Assembly (NCBI RefSeq): GCF_026616205.1
Contig: NZ_JANHGR010000001.1
Span: 1,116,001 to 1,180,000 of the forward strand
Length of the DNA: 64,000 nucleotides
DNA from: Halolamina litorea
GTDB taxonomy: Archaea > Halobacteriota > Halobacteria > Halobacteriales > Haloferacaceae
Direction of reading: 5' to 3'
Positions 33,810 through 41,549 of the stretch are shown here, piece after piece (within the stretch, counting starts at the first letter, position 1; the number at the start of each line of letters is the position of its first letter). The translations under genes were made by a program, and so were the position numbers. The notes below the pieces were generated by a model, which was given only the letters and a program-made list of their open reading frames with translations, was not told the origin of the DNA and made no database searches.

Positions 33810-34409
33810 TCAGACGCCCAGCCACTCGTCGTTACCCACGTCGTAGCCGTACTCCCGGGCCAGTTCGGCTCCCTCCCGGCGGACATCGCGTGAACTCGGG
33901 AGCGATCCCGTCTCCTCGATGTGGTCGACGATCCAGTCGGTGAGTGCCCTCACGCCGCTGTCCTCGTCGGTGGGATCGAGCGCCCGCATCGCTCGCAGGC
34001 TCTTCTCGTAGGCGTCGCGGCGCTTCTCGGGGAGGTCGGCGTCGGACGCGCTGTCGGCGGCCTCGACGATCCGCTTCATCGCCGCCGCCACCCGTGGCCG
34101 CCGGACCCGAACGCGGACGACGGCCGGACTCTCGAAGCGCTCGAGGCGGGAGCGTGCGAGCAGCGACTCGATGGCGTAGCGGTCCTCGCCGATACGGACC
34201 GACTGCTCGCCGAGCGCCGCGAGTATCTCCTCGCCCGTGGCGGGGAACGAGACGGCGCCGAGTTCGGACGTGAGGGCGTCATCGGACACCTCCTCGATCG
34301 CCGGCTCCGACTCCTCCCGGCGCTCCAGCTCCGTTCTGAGCTCGCGCTCGCGCTGGCGTCGCTCGGCGTCGTGGCCCTGCTTGTCCCGGCCTCGCTTGTC
34401 GTCTGCCAT
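33810..34409 (-). CDS. Conserved haloarchaeal protein, function unknown
   Basis: 199 residues from the ATG at 34409. The first 25 residues are highly charged (DDKRGRDKQGHDAERRQRERE, shortened). The middle has LGAVSFPATGEEILAALGEQSVRIGEDRYAIESLLAR, a short alpha/beta unit like small haloarchaeal PRC- or DUF2795-type modules, then helices to the end. No membrane segment. No family assigned with confidence. Confidence 0.5.
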   Translation of the reverse strand: MADDKRGRDKQGHDAERRQRERELRTELERREESEPAIEEVSDDALTSELGAVSFPATGEEILAALGEQSVRIGEDRYAIESLLARSRLERFESPAVVRVRVRRPRVAAAMKRIVEAADSASDADLPEKRRDAYEKSLRAMRALDPTDEDSGVRALTDWIVDHIEETGSLPSSRDVRREGAELAREYGYDVGNDEWLGV

Positions 34410-34467
34410 ACACGTCCATAGTGGGTGGACCGGGATAACGCTATGGCTGGATTCCGTTGCTCCGGCC

Positions 34468-35451
34468 TCAGTTTCCGCGTTCCTCGAGGAACGACTCGAC
34501 CGCAGCGGGCGTCGGGAGGCCACCACGTGCTCCCGCCGCACCGCAGTTCAGCGCGGCCGCCGCGGCCGCGAATCGCCCGGCCGCCGCGGCGTCGGCGTCG
34601 CCGAGGAGCCAGCGTTCGGTCAGCGCCGCGGTGAACGCGTCGCCGGCGCCGGTGGTGTCGATCGGTTCCACGTCGAACGCCGGGATCTCGGCTCGGCGCT
34701 CGCCCGCGAACAGCGTCGACCCTTCGGTGCCGAACGTCACGGCCCCTCGCGAACAGCCCCGCTCCCGCAGCGCGTCGGCGGCCTCGGTCGCCGGTCGGTC
34801 GAGGTAGGACTCGGCCGCCACTTCCGCGGTGATGAACAGGTCCGCGACCTCGACGGCGCGGTCGATCGTCGCCCGCTCGGTGCCCCGGCCCCGAAGCTCC
34901 TCGATGGGGCCGGAGAGGTCGAACACGAGCGCCGGGCCGTCGGGTTCGGCCGCGATCTCGACGACCTCGCTCGAGACGCGGTCGGGGACGTACGCGGTCA
35001 CGAAGACGGCGTCGGCCGCCCGGATCGCCGCACGGTCGTCGTCGGCGAGGCGGAGCTTCACCGTCGAGTCGCCGACGGTGATGATCATGCGCTGGCCCTC
35101 GGGGCCGCGGGGGATGACGCAGTGGGTCGTCGTCCCCGGGCCGCGTTGGATCAGCCCGGTCCCGACCGGGCCGGCGTCGAGGTCGGCGAGTACGCGGTCG
35201 CCGATGTCGTCGTCGCCGATACGGCCGAGGAGGGCGGTCTCGGGGCCCAGTTTGGCGATCCCTGTGGCGACGTTGGCGCCGACGCCGCCGAAGCGTTCGG
35301 TCGTGTCACGGGCGTACGCGCCGCCGTCGGGCTGGGGGAGGTTCGTCACCTCGTAGAAGCGGTCGACGGTGGCCGCGCCGACGGCGACCACGGTCGGGCA
35401 AGCCCCGTCGGTGACCGCCCCGGCGGCCCCGTCCTCGATGTCGTCGGTCAT
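34468..35451 (-). CDS. PfkB-family sugar/nucleoside kinase
   Basis: 327 residues. Starts with VVAVGAATVDRFYEVTNLPQPDGG and carries the substrate-side GGVGANVATGIAKLG. The phosphotransfer signature DTTGAGDAFTAALTERWLLG supplies the anion hole and catalytic Asp, followed by AAAAALNCGAAGARGGLP. This is the ribokinase/PfkB fold; the sugar or nucleoside is unknown. Divergent from the threonine ammonia-lyase gene, 164 bases apart. Confidence 0.88.
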   Translation of the reverse strand: MTDDIEDGAAGAVTDGACPTVVAVGAATVDRFYEVTNLPQPDGGAYARDTTERFGGVGANVATGIAKLGPETALLGRIGDDDIGDRVLADLDAGPVGTGLIQRGPGTTTHCVIPRGPEGQRMIITVGDSTVKLRLADDDRAAIRAADAVFVTAYVPDRVSSEVVEIAAEPDGPALVFDLSGPIEELRGRGTERATIDRAVEVADLFITAEVAAESYLDRPATEAADALRERGCSRGAVTFGTEGSTLFAGERRAEIPAFDVEPIDTTGAGDAFTAALTERWLLGDADAAAAGRFAAAAAALNCGAAGARGGLPTPAAVESFLEERGN

Positions 35452-35615
35452 ACCCGCGTTGGGTCGTCCCCTGCCATAAGTCCACGGCGCTCGGTCCGAC
35501 CGCCCGCCGGCGACCGGATGAGCGAAGGTCTAAGTTCGCGTCGGCCCATCACGGTGAGCGTGAACCACGACGCGAACCGACGGGGGATCGACGGCGGACG
35601 CCGGCCGGGGGAGCG

Positions 35616-36836
35616 ATGACGGTCTCGCTCGACGACGTGCGCGCGGCCCGCGAGCGCCTCGCGGACGTCGAGCGCATCCGCGAGACGCCGGTCAGACACA
35701 GCGCCACCCTCGGCGACCAGGTCGGCGCCGACGTGTGGCTCAAACTCGAACACTTCCAGAAGACGGGGTCGTTCAAACCCCGCGGCGCCTACAACCGAAT
35801 TTGTCAGATCGCCGAACGCGACGAGGCCGACCGGGTCGTCGCCGCCAGCGCCGGCAACCACGCACAGGGTGTCGCCTTCGCGGCCACGGAGTGTGGCTTG
35901 GAGTCGCTGGTGTTCATGCCCGAGACCGCCCCGCAAGCGAAGATCGACGCCACCCGCGGCTACGGCGCGACCGTCGAACTCCGGGGCGAGACGTTCGCCG
36001 AGGCGATGGCGGCCGCGAAGACCCGCGCCGACGAGCCGGGGACTGCGTTCGTCCACGCCTACGACGACCCCGACGTCATCGCCGGCCAGGGAACGCTCGG
36101 CCTCGAACTGCTCGAACAGGTCCCGGACCTCGACACGGTGATCGTCCCCATCGGCGGCGGCGGACTCATCTCCGGTGTCGCGACCGCGATGCAGGCTGCC
36201 GACCACGACGTTCGTGTCGTCGGCGTACAGGCCGAGGCGGCGGCGACTGCCCCCCAGAGTTTGCAGAAGGGCGAACCGGTCGAGAACGAGACGCCCGACA
36301 CCATCGCCGACGGCATCGCCACGGGCAGCCTCTCGGATCGGACCTTCGAGATCATTCAGGAGCGCGTCGACGAGGTCGTCACCGTCGACGACACCGAGAT
36401 CGCGAACGCGACGCTCTGGCTGCTCGAACGGACCAAGCAGATGGTGGAGGGCGCGGCCGCGGCCTCGGTCGCGCCGATGCTCTCAGAGGAACTCGACGTG
36501 GAGGGGACAGTCGTGCCGCTGCTCTGTGGTGGCAACATCGACATCGCGACGCTACAGGACGTGTTGACTCGCGCGCTGGTCGACCGCCGGCAGTTCGTCA
36601 CGCTCCGCATCCGGATCGACGACCGACCGGGCGTGCTCGGCGAGTTGGCGACGATGATCGGCAGCCACGACACCAACATCCGGAGCGTCCGCCACGACCG
36701 CTCCGAGCAGGGGCTCCCGATCGGCGAGGCCGACATCGTCGCCCGGCTGACGACCCCCAGCGAGACCGCCATCGAGCGCGTCATCGAGGACATCGAGGGC
36801 GCTGGCTACACGGTTCGGGAAGTTGTCCCGCGGTAG
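35616..36836 (+). CDS. ilvA: Threonine ammonia-lyase with ACT domain
   Basis: 406 residues. The PLP Lys is in KTGSFKPRGAYNRI, the phosphate-binding loop in VIVPIGGGGLISG, and ASAGNHAQGVAFAA is the typical substrate loop. A single ACT domain occupies residues 325-405 (VTLRIRIDDRPGVLGELATMIGSHDTNIRSVRHDRS). It deaminates threonine to 2-oxobutanoate, feeding isoleucine synthesis or catabolism; one ACT domain resembles the catabolic/short type rather than the two-ACT biosynthetic form. Cytoplasmic. Confidence 0.93.
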   Translation: MTVSLDDVRAARERLADVERIRETPVRHSATLGDQVGADVWLKLEHFQKTGSFKPRGAYNRICQIAERDEADRVVAASAGNHAQGVAFAATECGLESLVFMPETAPQAKIDATRGYGATVELRGETFAEAMAAAKTRADEPGTAFVHAYDDPDVIAGQGTLGLELLEQVPDLDTVIVPIGGGGLISGVATAMQAADHDVRVVGVQAEAAATAPQSLQKGEPVENETPDTIADGIATGSLSDRTFEIIQERVDEVVTVDDTEIANATLWLLERTKQMVEGAAAASVAPMLSEELDVEGTVVPLLCGGNIDIATLQDVLTRALVDRRQFVTLRIRIDDRPGVLGELATMIGSHDTNIRSVRHDRSEQGLPIGEADIVARLTTPSETAIERVIEDIEGAGYTVREVVPR

Positions 36837-36870
36837 CGCCGGCGCAGTAGCCGTTCGCGTTTTCTCTGAC

Positions 36871-37611
36871 TCAGTCTCCGTCCTCGGGCGACGCGACGAC
36901 GACCGTGTAGTCACCCTCGCCACCGGGCCACGGGAACGAGCGAACCGACTCCACGGTCATCCCGGTGTCGGCGACGGCGTCGCGCCAGAACGTCGAGGGC
37001 ACGGACCGCTCGTCGTCGACCAGCGGGAGTTCGATCAGTCCGACCCGGCCGTCCGGCTCACACACCCGACCCATCTCCGACAGCGCCGCTCGGATCGTCG
37101 CCTCGGGGAGGTCGTGCAGCATCATACAGGACGTGACGACCCCGTGGCTGTCGTCGTCGAGGGGCATGTCCGTCGCGTCGCCGGCGACGAGTTCGGGGTC
37201 GACGCCGGCCTGTCGGGCGTTGTACCGGGCCAGTTCCGGGCCGTTCCCGAGGATGATCCGGTCGTCGAACCGGTCGAGGCCGGTGACCTCGCAGTCGTCG
37301 GGCACCGCCGGCGCGAGGCCGACCAGCGAGCGGCCGGTCCCACAGCCGACGTCGAGCAACGAGTCGGCGTCCGAAAGCGGGAGTTCGCTCGCCAGCACCT
37401 CGTAGCGCCGGCGGTCAAGCGACCACGGGCGGGGCTCGAGTAGGTCGGCGAGGCCGGCGGCACCGGCGGCACCGATCCCGGCGGCGCCGACACCCGCCAG
37501 CAGCCGCCCGCGGGAGAGCCGCGGGGTGACGGCCGCCATCGCGCCGGCGACGCCGAGCGCCGCCGCTGCCCGCAGCCCTTTCCGCCAGTGGTAGACGCCG
37601 AAGTAGTACAC
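36871..37611 (-). CDS. Membrane-anchored class I SAM-dependent methyltransferase
   Basis: 246 residues. Residues 10-60 contain hydrophobic, Ala/Gly-rich stretches (AAAALGVAGAMAAVTP and LLAGVGAAGIGAAGAAGLADLL) that look like one or two membrane anchors. The catalytic domain begins with ADSLLDVGCGTGRSLVGLAP (SAM motif I), then CEVTGLDRFDDRI, LVAGDATDMPLDDDSHGVVTSCMMLHDL. Substrate unknown. It follows the PQQ dehydrogenase gene on the same strand after 77 bases that include a terminator-like element. Confidence 0.8.
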   Translation of the reverse strand: MYYFGVYHWRKGLRAAAALGVAGAMAAVTPRLSRGRLLAGVGAAGIGAAGAAGLADLLEPRPWSLDRRRYEVLASELPLSDADSLLDVGCGTGRSLVGLAPAVPDDCEVTGLDRFDDRIILGNGPELARYNARQAGVDPELVAGDATDMPLDDDSHGVVTSCMMLHDLPEATIRAALSEMGRVCEPDGRVGLIELPLVDDERSVPSTFWRDAVADTGMTVESVRSFPWPGGEGDYTVVVASPEDGD

Positions 37612-37637
37612 GTGTGGGCTCGTTCGATGTGGTGGGT

Positions 37638-37678
37638 AAAAAACCGCGCGTCAGCGGTTCGAAAGGCTGTTACGCGGT
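37638..37678 (-). terminator. Probable terminator after the PQQ dehydrogenase gene
   Basis: On the reverse strand, ACCGCG and CGCGGT form a stem with a long loop, directly followed by TTTTTT (complement of 37638-37643). It is placed just after the dehydrogenase stop at 37689. The T-run alone can end transcription in archaea. Confidence 0.45.
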
Positions 37679-37688
37679 GACGGTACCG

Positions 37689-39572
37689 TTACTCCTCGTC
37701 GGACTCGTCGTCGCTGTCCGAGCGCTTCTTGGCCGCGGCGGCCGCGCCCGCGACGCCGGCCGCGCCGGCGGCGGCGCCGAAGCCGGGCCCCTCCGTTGAG
37801 GTCGTCTCCTCGGCGTCGGTGGCCGTCGCCGTGTCGGTCGCGGCGTCGGTCTCCGTGGCGGCCTCGGTCGGCTCCTCGGTCGCCGTCTCGGTTTCGGCGG
37901 GCGTCTCGGTCTCCTCGGTCATCTCGGCTTCGACCGAGAACACTTCGAGGACGGTCCCCTCCGAGCTACCGCCGGTCGCGGCGACGTACTGCTTGTTCTC
38001 GCTGGGAACGTCCCACGTGATCGGGGCGGTCCGCATCGAGTTCCACTCCCGCTCGTGGAGGATCTCGCCGGTCTCGGCGTTCATCACGCGGAAGGTCCCG
38101 GTGCTGGCGCCGCTGAAGACGACGTTCCCGCCCGTCGGCGTGTTGCCGCCGGCGAACTGGAACGGCGCCGCCTCGTAGGACTGCGTCCAGACGACTTCAC
38201 CCGAATCGGGGTCGATAGCGCTCACGCGGGTGGCGCGCTCGGCGTACTCCGACGGGATGGGGAACGCCTTCGTCCCGCCGACGCTGTGGTCGAGCGAGTC
38301 GGGGCGGAACTCCCAGTCGGGGTTGTAGTACGGCGCCCAGAAGTCGTCGTTCGAGTCCACGTAGTACAGTCCGGTCTCCGGGCTGTAGCCGCTCGGGTGC
38401 CAGTCGGTGGCGCCCATCGCGGTCGGGGCCTGCTCCTTCGCTTCCTCCTCGCTCGCGGGCGGGAGGGCGAACATGGGAAGCTGTGCACCCTGTTGGCCGT
38501 GGGGCTCGGAGCGTCGCAGCAGTCGGCCCGTCTCGGCGTCGACCACGTACGTCCAGCCGGTCTTGTCCTTGGCACCGACGACGCGGCGCGTTTCGCCGTC
38601 GATCTCCATGTCGAAGACGTGGCTGAGGTAGGCGTCGTAGTCCCACCAGTCGTGTGCGGTGAACTGGTGTGTCCACTTCTCCTCGCCGGTCTCGATGTCG
38701 ACGGCGACCAGCGAGTCCGAGTGCTTGTTCGGCCCCGGACGGACCACACCGTTGATCTGCGGGGAGGGGTTCCCCGTCGTGAAGAAGACGGTGCCGGACT
38801 GCGGGTCGACCGACGGCGTCGTCCACGGTGCGCCGTCACCGAACCGCCACGTCTCGTCGATCCAGTACTCCGGCGGGATGACGTTGTAGTCCCAGAGCTT
38901 CTCGCCGGTCTCGGCGTCGAAGGCCATGAAGGCGCTCCAGTTGCCACCCTCGCCACTCTGGCCCTTCAGGATCACGCCGTCGTAGACCAGCGGCGCGCCA
39001 CTGTTGGTCAGGCGCTCGGTAGAGGGCTCCATCAGCTCCTTCTGTCGCTCGGAGACGGCGTGGGTCCGCCACAGTTCTTCGCCCGTGTAGCGGTTGAGCG
39101 CGATCAGGCGCAGGTCCGAGGCGGTGTAGATGATCTTGTCCTGCCAGACCGTGAGCCCGCGCTGGTTCCGGACGATGTTCGGCTCGTAGACGAGCTCGTG
39201 CTTGTGGGTCCAGTACACGTCACCCGTTCGGGCGTTGAGTGCGGTGACGTTCTGGCCCTCGGGTACGTACATGACCGGGTCCTCGCCCTCGCCGCTCGGC
39301 ACGACGATCGGCGTCTGCTGGGCGCCGCCGAGGGTCAGCGTGAACTCGGAGGTCAGCTCGTCGGCGTTCTCCGGCGTGATACGGGCGGCCGGGGAGTAGC
39401 CACGCTGCTTGTAGCCCTTGTTGTACTGCAGCCACGACGTGGGGTCGTCGTCGTCGGCGGCGAGCTGTTCGGCGGTCACGTCCGAGCCGGGTGCCTCGGC
39501 CTGGAAGGTGGCGTCGAGGCGCTCGGCGATCGGCTCGGTCTCCTCGATGTCGGGTTTGTCTTGCTTAGCCAT
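37689..39572 (-). CDS. PQQ-dependent alcohol/methanol dehydrogenase-like protein with PGF-CTERM anchor
   Basis: 627 residues, eight-bladed propeller type with repeated W-docking motifs (LNARTGDVYW, LNRYTGEELW, FDAETGEKLW, VDIETGEEKW). Ligand positions of the family are kept: Glu208 in QSGEGGN, Asn268 in TTGNPSPQ, catalytic Asp311 in DWWDYDAY, Trp250 under the PQQ ring. Asp313, two after the catalytic Asp, is the residue typical of lanthanide-dependent enzymes. The vicinal Cys pair of methanol dehydrogenases is absent; there is no Cys at all. The C terminus has a Thr/Glu-rich spacer, then PGFG, an Ala/Gly helix and KKR, a PGF-CTERM signal for archaeosortase. The N terminus (MAKQDKPDIEE) lacks any signal peptide. 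Confidence 0.8.
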   Translation of the reverse strand: MAKQDKPDIEETEPIAERLDATFQAEAPGSDVTAEQLAADDDDPTSWLQYNKGYKQRGYSPAARITPENADELTSEFTLTLGGAQQTPIVVPSGEGEDPVMYVPEGQNVTALNARTGDVYWTHKHELVYEPNIVRNQRGLTVWQDKIIYTASDLRLIALNRYTGEELWRTHAVSERQKELMEPSTERLTNSGAPLVYDGVILKGQSGEGGNWSAFMAFDAETGEKLWDYNVIPPEYWIDETWRFGDGAPWTTPSVDPQSGTVFFTTGNPSPQINGVVRPGPNKHSDSLVAVDIETGEEKWTHQFTAHDWWDYDAYLSHVFDMEIDGETRRVVGAKDKTGWTYVVDAETGRLLRRSEPHGQQGAQLPMFALPPASEEEAKEQAPTAMGATDWHPSGYSPETGLYYVDSNDDFWAPYYNPDWEFRPDSLDHSVGGTKAFPIPSEYAERATRVSAIDPDSGEVVWTQSYEAAPFQFAGGNTPTGGNVVFSGASTGTFRVMNAETGEILHEREWNSMRTAPITWDVPSENKQYVAATGGSSEGTVLEVFSVEAEMTEETETPAETETATEEPTEAATETDAATDTATATDAEETTSTEGPGFGAAAGAAGVAGAAAAAKKRSDSDDESDEE

Positions 39573-39574
39573 GA

Positions 39575-40486
39575 TCAGTTACGGGGGGCGCGCATCTCCT
39601 CGGTCACCCAGTACACGTCCTGCGGCAGGAGGTTCTGGGCGATCGCCTGTACCGCGAAGCCGGTCGTCAGCAGCGCGCTCAGCTCCTCGTCGGAGAAGCG
39701 GCCGGACTCCTCGGCGAGGGCCGTCGCGCCCTCGCTCATCAGCTGGAGGCCGGCGGCCATCGAGCGGGCGTGCCAGACGGCGTCGCCGTAGATCGAGTCG
39801 TCGAGCAGGATCTGCTTCTGCCAGAGGTGCTCGTCGAGGTCGTTCAGCCACGCCAGCGCGCCGTAGGAGGCGGCCTTCGTCATCGGCGGGATCTTCTCGC
39901 CGTACTGGAGCTGCTCGCGGGGCACGTCCTCGCTGGCGACCCAGTGGTACGTGTTGAGGCGCTCGGCGTTGGCGATGACCTCCGTCAGGAGGTCGACGCC
40001 GTCGCCGCCGGTCAGACCCATCGAGGAGAGCGGCTCGGCCATCCCCTCGGCGCCGACGAACGTCGAGACGGCCGACTCGAGGTAGCTCGGCGTGAACTGC
40101 GGCAGGTGTGTGTCGGTGCTCTCGAAGAAGCCGGTCGCTTCGAGGTGGTCGTAGACTGGCTGGGCCGCGGCGGCGACGGCCTCGAACTCCGCGCGCTGTT
40201 CGGCGGCCGGGAGTCCCGCCTCGGCGGCGACGGTCAGCGAGCTCACGGCGCTCGCGAGTTCGGCCTGCCCGTCGGCCAGGGTGGCGGCGTCGAGCGAGCC
40301 CGAGAGGTCGGCCCGCACGTCGTTGCCGATCTGCGCGAGCTGTGCGCTTTCGCCGGCAGTGACGGCGTTACGAACGTCCTCGATGGACGCGGAGCCGACG
40401 GCGACGGCCCCGCCGACGCCCAGCGCCTTGAGGAACGTCCGCCGGTCCTCGTCGGAGATCTGCCGTCCGGTGTTCTCAGTCACCAT
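39575..40486 (-). CDS. Tat-signal helical protein, partner of the PQQ dehydrogenase
   Basis: 303 residues. The N terminus has a twin-arginine motif, DRRTFLKALG, then a weakly hydrophobic AVAVGSAS segment, so it is exported folded. The rest is predicted almost all alpha-helix, Ala/Glu-rich, without Cys or heme motifs. No family recognised. It ends two bases before the dehydrogenase start codon, so the two are surely co-translated. I infer a subunit or chaperone that carries the signal-less dehydrogenase through Tat, a hitchhiker arrangement. Confidence 0.65.
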   Translation of the reverse strand: MVTENTGRQISDEDRRTFLKALGVGGAVAVGSASIEDVRNAVTAGESAQLAQIGNDVRADLSGSLDAATLADGQAELASAVSSLTVAAEAGLPAAEQRAEFEAVAAAAQPVYDHLEATGFFESTDTHLPQFTPSYLESAVSTFVGAEGMAEPLSSMGLTGGDGVDLLTEVIANAERLNTYHWVASEDVPREQLQYGEKIPPMTKAASYGALAWLNDLDEHLWQKQILLDDSIYGDAVWHARSMAAGLQLMSEGATALAEESGRFSDEELSALLTTGFAVQAIAQNLLPQDVYWVTEEMRAPRN

Positions 40487-40868
40487 TTTGGATCACAACG
40501 ACGACCCGTCCGAGATGAACATACAAATGGGTTATGGGTTCAGAACTTGCGTAATGTGGATGGTAACCACCCTCAAGTGTTGCATGTGGTGGTTTTAAGC
40601 TGAATAGTAAAAATAAACAAACCATGAATAGACAACTGTTTTAATGATTGTTCAGCCAGTTCGTGCCGTCGAGAACGCTCGAACGAACAGGGGTCGCCGA
40701 GAGGACTGGCGGATCTTGTGGTTCGAAACCGCCGGAAGGGGCGGCATCAGATGCGACCGATCGTGTGGAATCGGCGGCGGTTAGTTCGGGGTTCGAGTCA
40801 CGACCGGTGAGTTCTCCGAGGGTTCCACGACCGAACCGCCTAAGCCCGGCCGGGCCAAGGGGTCGACG
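40487..40868. other. 382-base intergenic region upstream of the PQQ unit and the RdfA-like gene
   Basis: Distinctly AT-rich between about 40510 and 40660, unlike the surroundings. It should hold the promoter of the minus-strand Tat/PQQ unit (reverse-strand ATTTGTATG near 40518-40528 is a TATA candidate) and of the plus-strand RdfA-like gene (CCTAAGCC near 40839). An inverted repeat lies at 40565-40594. Between 40700 and 40810 are two GGTTCGA-containing stretches that resemble tRNA T-arms, but no cloverleaf forms around them. I see no protein gene. Confidence 0.6.
40565..40594. repeat. Inverted repeat in the PQQ-unit promoter region
   Basis: AACCACC and GGTGGTT are exact inverted copies separated by 16 bases. 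The repeat lies about 40 bases upstream of the candidate TATA element of the Tat/PQQ unit, a suitable place for an activator to bind. Chance occurrence of 7-bp arms cannot be excluded. Confidence 0.35.
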
Positions 40869-41483
40869 ATGAGCAACGGTGGGAGCGCCGACGCCGGCCG
40901 GCGGACGAAGGTCGGCCGGTTGATCGAACGCTACGACCTCGTGGGGATGCCCGAGCGCTTGGAACGCTACTGGCGCGGCGACGGGGTCGAACGCCACAGC
41001 CTCCGTGAGTTGGCGACGCTGTTCAACGAACGCCTCGTTCGCGCGGCGATGATCGAGGCGGGCGCGAACCCTCTGGAAGGGGAGGCCGCGAACCGCTACG
41101 CGCTGTTGACCGGGGAGGAAGCCACCAGCGGCGCCCGAACCCGCGCCGAGCGTCGCCTCGACCGAGAGGGTGTCGACGTGGCGTCGCTGCGGGAGTCGTT
41201 CGTCTCCCACCAGGCGATCCACACCTACCTCACCACCGTCCGCGAACAGGAGTACGAAGCCGAGGCCGCCGGCGTCGAGGACCGGATCGAGACGGTGAAC
41301 CGGCTCGTGGGCCGGACGCGCTCGGTCGCCGACGACGCCGTGGACGCGCTCGACCGCGCCGACGAGATCGGCGTCGGCGACGCCGACGTGAGCGTCGACG
41401 TTCGGGTGACCTGCCGGGACTGTAACGAGCGGTACGACCTCACGACCATGCTCCGCTGCGGCGGCTGTGCGTGTGGGGAGTGA
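40869..41483 (+). CDS. RdfA-like protein (rod-determining factor family)
   Basis: 204 residues. The N-terminal part (KVGRLIERYDLVGMPERLERYWRGDGVERHSLRELATLFNE, abridged) has the W-R-G-D plus S-L-R-x-L-A pattern shared with the gene at 44235. The family is annotated in haloarchaea as rod-determining factor RdfA, from a Haloferax cell-shape gene. The C terminus is a zinc ribbon, VTCRDCNERYDL then LRCGGCACGE. No membrane segment. It precedes the SMC-like gene by 66 bases on the same strand. Confidence 0.72.
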   Translation: MSNGGSADAGRRTKVGRLIERYDLVGMPERLERYWRGDGVERHSLRELATLFNERLVRAAMIEAGANPLEGEAANRYALLTGEEATSGARTRAERRLDREGVDVASLRESFVSHQAIHTYLTTVREQEYEAEAAGVEDRIETVNRLVGRTRSVADDAVDALDRADEIGVGDADVSVDVRVTCRDCNERYDLTTMLRCGGCACGE

Positions 41484-41520
41484 TCGGTCGGGAGGAGCCG
41501 GACTACCGCTCGCGGAACAC

Positions 41521-41528
41521 CTATATGG
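41521..41528 (+). promoter_or_regulatory. TATA element of the SMC-like gene
   Basis: CTATATGG, 22-29 bases before the ATG at 41550, giving a leaderless transcript and supporting that ATG over a TTG six codons upstream. Confidence 0.55.
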
Positions 41529-41549
41529 CTCTTGACCGACCTTGTACCG

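Noticed and set aside
38055..39791. 578-residue open frame opposite the PQQ dehydrogenase gene
   Set aside because: Lacks any family motif and is rich in Val/Arg/Gly as expected from reading a GC-rich gene backwards.
40708..40805. tRNA-like T-arm sequences (GGTTCGAAACC, GGGGTTCGAGTC)
   Set aside because: No acceptor, D-arm or anticodon arm can be folded around either one, so no tRNA is called.
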